Positions 1-7,581 are shown, counted from the first letter of the stretch. The stretch is 12,510 nt of DNA from Candidatus Taylorbacteria bacterium RIFCSPLOWO2_01_FULL_50_130 (GCA_001821155.1 MHSB01000040.1:1-12510); one strand, 5' to 3'. The notes: generated by a model from the sequence alone, not told the origin. Made by a program: numbers and translations.

Positions 1-46
1 CCCACGGCTTCATACACGGTAACTATAGACTGTTTGCGACGGCTCT

Positions 47-1168
47 TCAATGCGGTGCGCGGAGCGCATCGGAAATGTTTTTCATGCGCGTATCCCAGGT
101 ATATGCCTCCACCTTTCTTCGCGCACTTTGCGCTAGAGACTCCGCAAGCGCCGTGTCCCCCATTACGAGACGGAGGGCGCGGGCAAGGTCTTTTGCGCTG
201 TTCGGCTCAAAGAACGCCACATCCCTTTCGTTGACAACCTCCTCAAGCGAAGGGAGCCGTGAAGCAACAATGGGGCGCTCTGAAGCCATGTATTCAAAAA
301 GTTTGAGCGGCGAGGTGTAGTGTTCCGAAGCGGTGGAGCCTTTTTTATTCGGAATGACAAGAATGTCTGCCGCTTTGAGATACGCCGGAATGCTTTTGGG
401 CGGCTGGTACCCCAAGAAAAGAGTGTTGCTTCCGCCCCACGCATTCTGCGCCTCGCGCACTTCTTGCGCATTCCCGCCAACCAACACGAAGGAGAATTCA
501 TCTCCAAACGCTTTCGCGGCTTCTAGAAAGACATCCACTCCTTTCCAGTCATAGAGAAAAAAACTGCCGGCATACAGCGCTATTTTTTTGTCCGAGGGCA
601 GGCGCAGGGTTTTTCGAGCGGATTCTCTTGAAAACGGAACGCCAAACAACGAGAGGTCAACCGCGTCGGGAGCGATGGCAATCCGCTCTTCCGGCACGCC
701 AATACGCATCAATTCCCTTTTGATAAAACTTGTAAGGACGAAATGTGCGCCGGCTCTCCTAAAGACAGCCCGCCGAAAAGCGTTCATGCTCGCCGGAAAG
801 ATGTGCGTCTCCAACGCGAATGCAGGAAAAAACAGCCCCGCCGCGGTTTCGCGCGTGTATATGACTCCATGTTTTCCCAAGGTGTAAAGCCGAGCCGCCG
901 CAAGAAAACTAAAAAGCTCCAGTAGAAAGCCGAGTTTCCCGAAGCGCACGGTATCCAACGCCGGAAGCATCGTGATGGTGAAATCTTTCTCAACCGAATA
1001 GTATTCATACGGGTTTCCTTGCATCGGGTTTTTCCGACGCGGAACCAAGAGCTCCACGTTGAGCCCAGCGCGCGCGAGCGCTTCGCAGGATTTCATGATT
1101 TGCATGCCGTGCGCCTTTTCCGTCGGAAGACGCGCGTTCGCAATGTAAAAGAGTTTGTTATCTTTCAT
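47..1168 (-). CDS. GT4-family glycosyltransferase, last gene of the glycan operon
   Basis: Probable retaining glycosyltransferase (GT-B fold, GT4 family) that transfers a sugar from a nucleotide donor to a glycan at the cytoplasmic face of the membrane; donor and acceptor are unknown. The 373-residue protein opens with IANARLPTEKAHGMQIMKSC (residues 9-28), the N-terminal acceptor-domain motif of this family. The donor domain has YAGSFFLYDWKGVDVFLEA (199-217), LVGGN (229-233) and SPLKLFEYMASERPIVAS (286-303), the nucleotide-sugar binding region. I start at the ATG at 1168: AAAGGA lies just upstream (around 1175-1180) and the family motif begins a few residues in. The open frame extends to 1486, but that stretch lies inside the preceding gene and shows no family similarity. 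It overlaps the exostosin-like gene by 11 nt, which suggests translational coupling. It ends in TGA. The window edge hides what follows. Confidence 0.9.
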   Translation of the reverse strand: MKDNKLFYIANARLPTEKAHGMQIMKSCEALARAGLNVELLVPRRKNPMQGNPYEYYSVEKDFTITMLPALDTVRFGKLGFLLELFSFLAAARLYTLGKHGVIYTRETAAGLFFPAFALETHIFPASMNAFRRAVFRRAGAHFVLTSFIKRELMRIGVPEERIAIAPDAVDLSLFGVPFSRESARKTLRLPSDKKIALYAGSFFLYDWKGVDVFLEAAKAFGDEFSFVLVGGNAQEVREAQNAWGGSNTLFLGYQPPKSIPAYLKAADILVIPNKKGSTASEHYTSPLKLFEYMASERPIVASRLPSLEEVVNERDVAFFEPNSAKDLARALRLVMGDTALAESLAQSARRKVEAYTWDTRMKNISDALRAPH

Positions 1169-2237
1169 ATAATATCCTTTTATACGGGCTTTGCTCCCTA
1201 TCAAATACGATTTCGAAATATCTGTCGAGCCGAAGAAAATCCTGAAACAAAGCTTTTGCTTCCCTTTCCGCCTCAATAAATGACACGGGACTTTGCGCAA
1301 CGTGCCAACGAGCGGCGCGCTCCGGAAGTTGCGGTGTTTCGTTATGTGGCACGCGAATGACGCATTTCTCGTACGGAGCGACACCTTCAAGCGGTAAGAC
1401 ACAGTCGGTATCAAGAAGGAGCGGCACTCTTCCCGCGGAGAGCGCTTCATAAAACCGCTGGGAGGCGTTGGCGTCCCCGCGGACACAAAGCGGGAGAGAA
1501 GCGCTTTGCATATTTAGAAGATACTCCGCGCGGACGCGCTGTGGATCGCCGGATACGGAATCTCTATGGAGAGAATACGATGACCGCTCAATGATGTTCG
1601 TTTCTATCGCGCTTGATTGCCGTATCGCACGTAACGAGCATCTTCTCCAGACTATCCCTCCAGCGTGAACGCTCGGTGCGGCATCGCCTCGAAGAGCAAG
1701 AAGCGACCGAAATCCTCTCCGTTTCACCCACGCTTTAAGGGCTTGCACTCTGCTTCCATACCGCGAGAGACCGCAGAAACCGACTGTAGCGCATTCAGGT
1801 TTGTTTTGATGCAAGGAGATTGTCTTTCCCAAATCCTCAACAAAGTACGGCATGACTATTTCCTGCGGCGTTTGATGATGCCGATACACTGACACTCGAA
1901 AGAATATCGCATGGGGAGGAAGTCTGGGCGTACGGTCTACAAAGTCGGTATAGTCAAACAGGAGCACTTTCTTTCCTGCTCTCCTTGCGGCATCGTATAT
2001 GCTAGAGAGGTACGCGGGAGCGTATTTCTCAACAAAAAAGTACTCAAATGGAATCGCGAAAAAATCCGCCGACTCGGGAGATTCCGCAATCTCCACGAAA
2101 GGTTTCTGATACGCTTCCATAATGCCACGCAAAAACAGACGCTTTGGCGAAATTTCAAACTTGAAATTCGGCCAAAAGACGAGCGACATTGGAAGATGCA
2201 AAGGAGCGCCATTTTGCTCTATGTAAACTCTAACCAT
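1158..2237 (-). CDS. Exostosin-like (GT47) glycosyltransferase
   Basis: Likely inverting glycosyltransferase of the exostosin family (GT47, PF03016). The 359-residue protein has SADFFAIPFEYFF (56-68), resembling the conserved 'ADxFFVPFY' segment. It also has VGFCGLSRYGSR (152-163, the 'F.G..R' step) and LCVRGDANASQRFYEALSAG (250-269) followed by RVPLLLD (270-276). The last block matches the exostosin donor-site signature 'LCPRGxxxxSxRxxEALxxGCIPV'. Bacterial members usually sit in polysaccharide or glycan clusters, as here. No signal peptide or membrane segment is visible, so it is probably cytoplasmic. The ATG at 2237 is preceded by AGGTAA at a suitable distance and lies 20 nt after the asnB-like stop. 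Its 3' end overlaps the next gene by 11 nt. Substrate cannot be told from sequence. Confidence 0.82.
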   Translation of the reverse strand: MVRVYIEQNGAPLHLPMSLVFWPNFKFEISPKRLFLRGIMEAYQKPFVEIAESPESADFFAIPFEYFFVEKYAPAYLSSIYDAARRAGKKVLLFDYTDFVDRTPRLPPHAIFFRVSVYRHHQTPQEIVMPYFVEDLGKTISLHQNKPECATVGFCGLSRYGSRVQALKAWVKRRGFRSLLALRGDAAPSVHAGGIVWRRCSLRAIRQSSAIETNIIERSSYSLHRDSVSGDPQRVRAEYLLNMQSASLPLCVRGDANASQRFYEALSAGRVPLLLDTDCVLPLEGVAPYEKCVIRVPHNETPQLPERAARWHVAQSPVSFIEAEREAKALFQDFLRLDRYFEIVFDREQSPYKRILYER

Positions 2238-2257
2238 GTAAGTTACCTAATCGCCGA

Positions 2258-4132
2258 TTATGCGGCGATACTGAATTTCTTTGCCCACAGCTGAAGAGTA
2301 AGTATCGCCCATAGCGGCGTGAGATGATACTCGCCACGAAGATGCGCGTCAAAGAGAGAGCGAACCGCCGTCCAGTCGAAAATTCCTTTTGTTGCCTCCG
2401 CATAGTGAGGGGAAAGAACTTCTCGCGCGAATGAAGCAACATGAGGGTACCGAAGCCATTTGGCTCCAGGAGAGAACCATCCGCGCTTGGGTTGATGCAG
2501 AAGCTCATCCGGAATACGGCCGCGAAACGCCTTCTTCAAAACAATTTTGGTGCGAAAGAGGGAAACCTTATCGGAGCGCGGGATTGTGTCCGCAAAATCA
2601 ATGAGCGGAAGGTTAAGGAGCGGCACGCGGGTCTCAAGCGATGACGCCATGGACATTTTGTCGCTCCGAAGGAGCGCTTCATCGGGCAGCCAGCTTTCCC
2701 TATCGACTCGCATAAACTTTGTTTCGAACGGCTCTCTCGTATCCGCATCTATCCGCGTGTCCTCATATCCGCGTGAATCCGCGTTTCTGTAAAAGAACCT
2801 TTGAGAGAAAAAGTCCCGCGCGGCGGCGGCATGGCACGCGGACAACGCGCAGAGCGGCTCTAGGATGTCTTCCTTCAAAAAGTGGAAGCGTGCATACCGC
2901 TCTATTCCGGGAGCCGTGTTGAGCTTCTGTAAGCGAGGGAACAAGGTGTCCAGAGACCCTCGCATTGCCGTTGGCAGAGAACGATAGTATGAGGAAAGAA
3001 GCGAAAGCCGATAGCGCTCATACCCGCCGAAGAGCTCGTCTCCCCCATCGCCGCATAACACCACCGCGACGCGTGTTTTCGCGAACCGCGCGAGTCTTAG
3101 CATCGGAATAATCGTGGCGTTTGAAATCGGCTCGTCGAGGTGATACACCGCCTCTTCAAACAACGGAATAATTTCTTTCGGAGAGAGGAGCACCTCATGA
3201 TGTTTTGCGCCAAAATACTTAGCCGTCCTTCGCGCAAGCAGAAAGTCGGCGTTGAACTTCTCCGCCTGTTCTCCCTCTCGGAGTTCAAACCCTACGGAAA
3301 ACGTTTCCACCACTCCCCTGGCGTGTGCCATGGATTCGAGTATCGCGCTCGAATCAATGCCGCCTGAGAGATACAAACCTACGGGCCGGTCGGAAACAAG
3401 CTGCGCTTCCACACTTTTGTGAACCTTCTCCAAAAGCTCCGCCGCCAAAACATTTCTGGACTCTAAAGAAAGCGCGGGTATCTTTTGCGTAGCATAGTGA
3501 ACTAGTTCAACCTTTCCGTTTTGATGACGAAGAATTTTTCCGGGCAAGAGTTTCTTAATGTCCCTAAACATCGTAAGCGGCGCCGGCACATAATTTAGAC
3601 GGAGATAGCAATCAAGCGCTAAAGGATTGATACGTCTCGAGACTTTCGCGTCTTTCAGTATCGCCTTGATTTCAGAGGCAAAGATAAGGCGTGTCCCGTC
3701 AATATGATAGTACAGCGGTTTTATGCCGACCGGGTCACGGACAAGGCGGAGCATTTTCTCTTTCTCATCCCAGAGCGCAAAGGCGAACATCCCGTTGAGG
3801 CGGCTGAACGCGGACTCGCCCCATGCGCTAAAGGCCGCGAGAATCACCTCAGTGTCGCTTTGACTTTTGAAAGGATACGAAGAAAGTTCTTTTTTGAGCT
3901 CGCGAAAGTTGTAGATTTCGCCGTTGAAAGAGATGACGTAGCGACCGTCATCACTTTTCATAGGCTGATTGCCGGCATCTGATAGGTCAATGATGGAAAG
4001 ACGATTATGACCAAGCGTGACGCTCGAGCCGACAAAGGTGCCGCTTCCGTCAGGCCCGCGGTGGGTCGTGACGGCATTCATCTTTTTTATAAGCGTTTCA
4101 TCGCGCCATGAGAAGCCGTTAATACTGCACAT
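2258..4132 (-). CDS. asnB: Asparagine synthase (glutamine-hydrolysing) / glycan-cluster amidotransferase
   Basis: Two-domain class II glutamine amidotransferase of the AsnB family, 624 residues, the usual length. Cys2, which becomes the N-terminal nucleophile once Met is removed, starts the glutaminase domain. That domain continues with RGPDGSGTF (25-33), GHNRLSIIDLS (41-51), FNGEIYNF (69-76) and RDPVGIKPLYY (132-142). The synthetase domain has the ATP pyrophosphatase loop SGGIDSS (256-262), CGDGGDELFGGYERY (360-374) and SDKMSMASSLETRVPLL (490-506). All key residues look intact. It could make asparagine, but AsnB paralogues in polysaccharide clusters often amidate a sugar carboxylate, and a dehydrogenase that could make a uronic acid is in the same operon (inference). 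Residues 449-467, just before the conserved substrate-binding helix, are encoded by an array of ATCCGCGT repeats and look like an in-frame insertion. It starts 5 nt after the methyltransferase stop. Confidence 0.93.
   Translation of the reverse strand: MCSINGFSWRDETLIKKMNAVTTHRGPDGSGTFVGSSVTLGHNRLSIIDLSDAGNQPMKSDDGRYVISFNGEIYNFRELKKELSSYPFKSQSDTEVILAAFSAWGESAFSRLNGMFAFALWDEKEKMLRLVRDPVGIKPLYYHIDGTRLIFASEIKAILKDAKVSRRINPLALDCYLRLNYVPAPLTMFRDIKKLLPGKILRHQNGKVELVHYATQKIPALSLESRNVLAAELLEKVHKSVEAQLVSDRPVGLYLSGGIDSSAILESMAHARGVVETFSVGFELREGEQAEKFNADFLLARRTAKYFGAKHHEVLLSPKEIIPLFEEAVYHLDEPISNATIIPMLRLARFAKTRVAVVLCGDGGDELFGGYERYRLSLLSSYYRSLPTAMRGSLDTLFPRLQKLNTAPGIERYARFHFLKEDILEPLCALSACHAAAARDFFSQRFFYRNADSRGYEDTRIDADTREPFETKFMRVDRESWLPDEALLRSDKMSMASSLETRVPLLNLPLIDFADTIPRSDKVSLFRTKIVLKKAFRGRIPDELLHQPKRGWFSPGAKWLRYPHVASFAREVLSPHYAEATKGIFDWTAVRSLFDAHLRGEYHLTPLWAILTLQLWAKKFSIAA
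2741..2784. repeat. ATCCGCGT mini-repeat array inside asnB
   Basis: Four copies of ATCCGCGT (the first reads ATCCGCAT) start at 2741, 2751, 2767 and 2777. On the coding strand this encodes the Asp/Arg-rich stretch NADSRGYEDTRIDADTRE (residues 450-467). The unit spacing of 10, 16 and 10 nt keeps the frame open. A related cluster lies at 7218-7253. The repeats are seen directly; that they form a mobile mini-repeat tolerated in a surface loop is inference. Confidence 0.7.
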
Positions 4133-4137
4133 ATCGA

Positions 4138-4839
4138 TTAAACCCTTTTTTCAGCAATGAAGTTGTAAGCAAGGGTAAAAATTGAGGGAAAATCGCGCTT
4201 GGGGCGCAAGCGTTGCACCAGAGCATCGGCGAGCCACACCAGCGGAAGAAACACGGCGTGACAGACACTCGGAATGAGCGAATCAAGCTGTTCATACGCG
4301 GCAAGAAACGGGCCGCGCCCGACCGGGTCAATCGTAATCACGGCAAAACCGTTTCTTGTGAACAGTTCGCGGAGCGCCTCGCCGGTAAAACGCACATAGT
4401 CTGCTGGGTCGGGATGCACATTGACTAAAAACGGAATGGAGCCATAGAGCCGGCCGCCGATTTTGAGAAGTCGCTTCACTTCCGTGAGGACTGTATCGTG
4501 CGCGTTGAGGTGCTCAAGAATATTGAATAAAAACACTGCGTTTTGCGAAGCATCCTGGAGCGGCACCCTCTCTTTTGCGATATCAAGCACGAAATCGGTG
4601 CCGGGACGCGAGATAATGTCGGCTACTTTAATCGCCGCCTCTTTTTTTATCGGGAGAAACCGGTAATGACTTCCGCGACTGCCGCCTCCAATATCAAGAA
4701 TGTTGCCGGAGATTGGCTCTACACCGAGCCAAAATAGATTGGTCATGGTTCGGCTGACGGCCTTTCCGCGCACCGCCTCTTTGAGCACGGAAAAAAGCGA
4801 CGGTTTGTATGGAGATGTGGAACTGGCATTAGCATTCAT
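4138..4839 (-). CDS. SAM-dependent class I methyltransferase
   Basis: Probable class I (Rossmann) SAM-dependent methyltransferase of 233 residues, methyltransferase type 11 style, likely acting on a sugar or lipid-linked glycan in this operon. Motif I is NILDIGGGSRGSHY (46-59) and binds SAM. VADIISRPGTDFVLDI (72-87) carries the acidic strand 2 and the following segment. The NILEHL motif (106-111) corresponds to the usual 'xxxEHL' post-I signature, followed by LLKIGGRLYGSIPF (124-137). I prefer the ATG at 4839, which overlaps the previous stop by 11 nt (ATGAATGCTAA). A TTG at 4863 would add eight residues but has no ribosome binding site and lies deeper in the neighbour. Neither start has a clear Shine-Dalgarno, so translational coupling is likely. 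The hydrophobic segment near 193-206 (CHAVFLPLVWLADA) could be membrane-associated. The acceptor is unknown. Confidence 0.85.
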   Translation of the reverse strand: MNANASSTSPYKPSLFSVLKEAVRGKAVSRTMTNLFWLGVEPISGNILDIGGGSRGSHYRFLPIKKEAAIKVADIISRPGTDFVLDIAKERVPLQDASQNAVFLFNILEHLNAHDTVLTEVKRLLKIGGRLYGSIPFLVNVHPDPADYVRFTGEALRELFTRNGFAVITIDPVGRGPFLAAYEQLDSLIPSVCHAVFLPLVWLADALVQRLRPKRDFPSIFTLAYNFIAEKRV

Positions 4840-5836
4840 AGAAGGAAAGTATCTTTGAGACAAGCGTGTGGAGATTATGATGCCCCGTCACGTACACTCT
4901 GGCGCCTTCATTATACCCAAGTTTCCCCGCTTCGAAGGCACGGGCTACGGCATCGGCTAAATCCCCGGCATTGCCCTGTTCAAACTTAAAAATCCCGGGA
5001 ATTGATTCGGGAAAAGCCTCGCTTGAGGTAAACACCGCACTGCCGGTGGCAAGCGCCTCGAGAACCGCCTTGTCAACGGCGCCGGTCATACTTGCATGCA
5101 CAAAAGCGGCGTAGGGAAATCCGGATAATACGCGGGCGTACGAAACGCCGCCGAGGAAAGACACGGAGGATTCAAACTCATCGCGCAGTTCCCGCTCGTA
5201 GCGCCGATCTGCTTCGGTTATCGGCTGCCCGATAATTGAAAACTGCGCGTCCGGAAATCTCTTTTTCAGCAGAAGAAAACCAAGAATAAGCGTCCGGAGA
5301 TCCTTGACCCGAGAAATCCTGCCGACTGTAACTACATGTAGCCCCGGACCCCTTTCTTTGCGCGCGGGAAATAATTTCACGTCAATCCCGTGTCCCGCCA
5401 CTTCAACTTTTTTGCTGGGAAGACGAAAGCTCTCGGGGGACGCGGTAAAGATTTTGTCAACCAATTTCTCGGCTAGCCGCAATCTCATACTGACTGCCCG
5501 ATGCACATACCAAAAAGCGCTCTTCTTCCCGAATTTTTTGAGCAAGAAATGCGCGGCAATAACATATTCCGGGCACATATGAAAAAACACGCCGTTTGCG
5601 GAAGGGAAATGCTCCCGAAGCAGTTTCCAATACCGCATCAGGCGCTGTATCCGAGACTTTCCCGCCTCCTTTCCGAGAGACAACACTTTGACATTCCCCG
5701 GCAATTCGTGAGCGCCGACTTCATTTGCAATAACTACAACGTCCGCATGTTCCGCAAAAGCCGCAAGCCAGCTATGAAAAAAACCGAGATTGTTGTCGGT
5801 TACATCAACTTTTTGAGTAACTATCAATATGTTCAT
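4829..5836 (-). CDS. GT4-family glycosyltransferase
   Basis: Glycosyltransferase of the GT-B/GT4 type, 335 residues. It begins MNILIVTQKVD, a typical first strand. The donor domain shows VVTVGRISRVKDLRTLILGF (168-187), FSIIGQP (199-205) and TGAVDKAVLEALATGSAV (251-268). The first Glu of the usual E-x7-E pair is replaced in this last block (position 252 is Gly), while the second (Glu260) is kept; I recall the 'TGxxDKxxLEA' form as a recognised variant. The middle segment FHMCPEYVIAAHFLLKKFGK (85-104) is typical of the acceptor domain linker. Its ATG overlaps the gtrA-like stop by 4 nt (ATGA), so the two are translationally coupled. Role: addition of a sugar to the glycan built by this operon; linkage unknown. 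Confidence 0.9.
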   Translation of the reverse strand: MNILIVTQKVDVTDNNLGFFHSWLAAFAEHADVVVIANEVGAHELPGNVKVLSLGKEAGKSRIQRLMRYWKLLREHFPSANGVFFHMCPEYVIAAHFLLKKFGKKSAFWYVHRAVSMRLRLAEKLVDKIFTASPESFRLPSKKVEVAGHGIDVKLFPARKERGPGLHVVTVGRISRVKDLRTLILGFLLLKKRFPDAQFSIIGQPITEADRRYERELRDEFESSVSFLGGVSYARVLSGFPYAAFVHASMTGAVDKAVLEALATGSAVFTSSEAFPESIPGIFKFEQGNAGDLADAVARAFEAGKLGYNEGARVYVTGHHNLHTLVSKILSFYEC

Positions 5837-6309
5837 GCTTCAACAGCGCGCTTCCTGAAGATAATCAACTTGAGAATAAAAAAGCTTTCGAATGCAAGAA
5901 GAATGCCGACGATGACCTGGGCGACCATGTACCCAAAACCGACAACATCCACGAAAAAATACATGAGCGCGGTGTTGATTCCGAGATTAACGACCGCGAT
6001 GGTAAATGAAAGTGAAACCTGAATGTGCACCCGATCCGTGGAAGCATCCCCAAAGGTCCAAAACTTCTGAAGCGTGAAGCTCACGAAGAAGGCGAAGACG
6101 AAAGCAATCGCCGCGGAAAGGAGATAGTGCAGGAAGAAATACTCGGTACCTACATAGAGAAGGCCGAGATCAACGACGGCAGAAGTTCCTCCCGATGCAA
6201 TAAAGCGACCGACGCGCGCGTACCTGCGAACATGGGGCGCGAGTCTCGGCAGATGCCGATCCGTTCGAAGGAGAATCCGTTCCTCTAACTCTCGTAAATG
6301 TCGGATCAT
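5833..6309 (-). CDS. GtrA-like polytopic membrane protein
   Basis: Small integral membrane protein of the GtrA family (PF04138), 158 residues, the usual size. Four hydrophobic segments are visible at about 36-56, 60-80, 98-118 and 125-152. The loop after helix 2 contains SFTLQKFWTF (77-86), the family's 'F.L.K.WTF' signature, and the C-terminal helix ends in the basic FRKRAVEA. Members are thought to help flip or present polyprenyl-phosphate-linked sugars. In this operon that would link cytoplasmic glycosyl transfer to use outside the membrane (inference). The N-terminal 35 residues are Arg-rich and probably cytoplasmic. It starts 3 nt after the dehydrogenase-like gene with no clear ribosome binding site and ends in an ATGA overlap with the next glycosyltransferase. 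Confidence 0.88.
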   Translation of the reverse strand: MIRHLRELEERILLRTDRHLPRLAPHVRRYARVGRFIASGGTSAVVDLGLLYVGTEYFFLHYLLSAAIAFVFAFFVSFTLQKFWTFGDASTDRVHIQVSLSFTIAVVNLGINTALMYFFVDVVGFGYMVAQVIVGILLAFESFFILKLIIFRKRAVEA

Positions 6310-6312
6310 AGA

Positions 6313-7212
6313 TTAAGGATTGCGCGCGCGTTTGAGACTGCCGTAGACGCTTTTTAAGAGGTTCGCGTCCTTGCCGCTCTCTAACAAGAGCCGGTTGTTT
6401 TTAATCTCAAGCGCCGCCAGGATGGCGCTACCCAGTGGGTCTTTCACTGCTTTAGCATACAACTTGGAAAATGCGGATAAATCTTTAATGAAGCAGTGTC
6501 CGCCGGCGCCCCGACCCGGCCCTCCGCCATGGCCACTTCGATGGAGCGGCTCCATGTGCGAGGGTCCAATGCGAGGGTCCGCCGCAACAGCTTCTTTAAC
6601 CGCTTCCCAATTCCGCCCGCGTCGCTTTGCGACATCATAGAGTAAATTCGCAAAGATGACCTTCATGTACAAAAAGCAATTCCCCCCATATTTGACGAGC
6701 TCGGCATCGCGAATGTGCATGATTCGCTCAAACGGCGCTTTGGGAAGAACGCGCATGATGAGCTTCGCGCGTCTCTTATATTCGGACGTATCCTTTGGGA
6801 TACCGATAATATTTCGGTCGGGGTTGGCCGCATCGTATGCAGCAGTTTTCTCGCGCAAAAACTCCGGAGAATGAAAAACAAATATATCGGGATACGCGGC
6901 CTGTAGTTTCTCGGTCGTGCCGGGAAGAACCGTTGATTTTATAACGGCGGTTTTTTCTTTACCCACGAGTTTCAGCACCTCGCGCACAATAGAATAGTCG
7001 AACCCCTTGGGCGTCGAAGGAGTTGGCACGGCAATAAAAACAATATCGCAGTTTTTGATGTCGTCCTTGTTTTTCGCAAGTTCCGGCCTCGTGGCGTATC
7101 GAATGACCGTGTATCCGCGGTTCTCAAAATCATCGGCATAATTTTTGCCGATGAATCCCTGGCCGATGAATCCGATGAGCGGTTTTTCTTTTTGCACCGG
7201 AGATTGATTCAT
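6313..7212 (-). CDS. Short UDP-glucose/GDP-mannose dehydrogenase-family protein lacking the C-terminal domain
   Basis: NAD-dependent nucleotide-sugar dehydrogenase homologue, the first gene of the operon. In full-length enzymes this family oxidises the C6 alcohol of UDP-glucose, GDP-mannose or similar to a uronic acid. Visible are the NAD loop GFIGQGFIG (14-22), KSTVLPGTTEKL (92-103), HSPEFLREKTAAYD (114-127) with PDRNIIGIP (131-139), ELVKYGGNCFLYMKVIFAN (171-189) and GAGGHCFIKD (235-244). The last holds Cys240, aligned with the catalytic cysteine of 'GGSCFPKD'. At 299 residues it ends shortly after the catalytic domain, whereas classical members run to about 390-450 residues and need a C-terminal domain to complete the UDP-sugar site. 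No frameshifted remainder follows: the gtrA-like ATG comes 3 nt after the stop. It may be a distinct short subfamily. The start codon sits beside an ATCCGCG repeat cluster. Confidence 0.85.
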   Translation of the reverse strand: MNQSPVQKEKPLIGFIGQGFIGKNYADDFENRGYTVIRYATRPELAKNKDDIKNCDIVFIAVPTPSTPKGFDYSIVREVLKLVGKEKTAVIKSTVLPGTTEKLQAAYPDIFVFHSPEFLREKTAAYDAANPDRNIIGIPKDTSEYKRRAKLIMRVLPKAPFERIMHIRDAELVKYGGNCFLYMKVIFANLLYDVAKRRGRNWEAVKEAVAADPRIGPSHMEPLHRSGHGGGPGRGAGGHCFIKDLSAFSKLYAKAVKDPLGSAILAALEIKNNRLLLESGKDANLLKSVYGSLKRARNP

Positions 7213-7217
7213 ATCAA

Positions 7218-7253
7218 ATCCGCGTTATCCGCGCTATATCCCATAATCCGCGC
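7218..7253. repeat. ATCCGCG mini-repeat cluster at the dehydrogenase start
   Basis: Copies at 7218 (ATCCGCGT), 7227 (ATCCGCGC) and 7246 (ATCCGCGC), with a degenerate ATCCCATA at 7238. This is the same core unit as the array inside asnB at 2741-2784. It ends 5 nt before the dehydrogenase ATG, so it occupies the place where a ribosome binding site is expected; the leader lacks an AGGAG-like site. Confidence 0.6.
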
Positions 7254-7259
7254 CAGTGT

Positions 7260-7278
7260 TACAATGGCGACTATTGTA
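7260..7278 (-). promoter_or_regulatory. Possible -10 element / small operator of the glycan operon
   Basis: TACAAT (7260-7265) and ATTGTA (7273-7278) form a 6-bp inverted repeat with a 7-nt spacer. Read on the minus strand, TACAAT at 7278-7273 matches five of six bases of a sigma-70 -10 box and lies about 60 nt before the dehydrogenase ATG. No good -35 is seen 16-18 nt upstream, so this is weak. Confidence 0.22.
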
Positions 7279-7549
7279 CCGCAATAAAAGCACTCCGTCT
7301 CATATGCGTTAACCGGTTTTTTCCGCTGAAAAATCCTGCGAGCCATCCTCGCGCCGCCGCGCTCTGTCCTTGCGGCGGCTTCAGGTTTTCGCCGCCTCGC
7401 CTCGGCTCGGAAGTACAAATGTCAAAGCGCCTTTACACTTCTCTCGCTCTACGTCGCTTATCAACTCAATTCTCAACGCATACTAAAACCTTTTTGAAGA
7501 CCCTGCTGTTATCCAAGTCGAGCAATGGCATTTTTTGGTTAAACAGGTA

Positions 7550-7581
7550 CTAAGAAAATAGGTACGATCGTGCCTATTTTC
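7550..7581 (-). terminator. Terminator hairpin overlapping the stop codon of the 410-residue glycosyltransferase
   Basis: GAAAATAGG (7554-7562) and CCTATTTTC (7573-7581) extend into a near-perfect 28-nt palindrome (12-bp stem with one G-T pair, loop GATC at 7566-7569). On the minus strand the 3' arm ends in TTTTC followed by TT, a rho-independent type layout. The TAG stop (7574-7576) lies within the 5' arm. The symmetry means it could also work on the other strand. Confidence 0.65.

Larger units (their letters stand above)
7213..7553. other. Intergenic region upstream of the glycan operon
   Basis: About 340 nt without a convincing gene. It holds the ATCCGCG cluster next to the dehydrogenase start, a short inverted repeat with a possible -10 (7260-7278), a GC-rich hairpin (GCCGCCGC at 7353-7360 with GCGGCGGC at 7372-7379), and otherwise unremarkable sequence. 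The minus-strand frame at 7209-7418 starts at TTG and is mostly Arg/Ala repeat-like residues, so I do not call it. The operon promoter most likely lies here, because a terminator closes the previous gene at 7554-7581. Confidence 0.55.

Noticed and set aside
1169..1486. 5' extension of the first GT4 gene to 1486
   Set aside because: The added 106 residues lie wholly inside the exostosin-like gene in another frame, show no family motifs, and a good ribosome binding site with the family N-terminus sits at 1168.
7209..7418. 69-residue minus-strand frame upstream of the dehydrogenase
   Set aside because: It starts at TTG, has no ribosome binding site, is Arg/Ala-rich from GC hairpin DNA and its C-terminus is encoded by the ATCCGCG repeats; the ATGA overlap with the next gene looks accidental.
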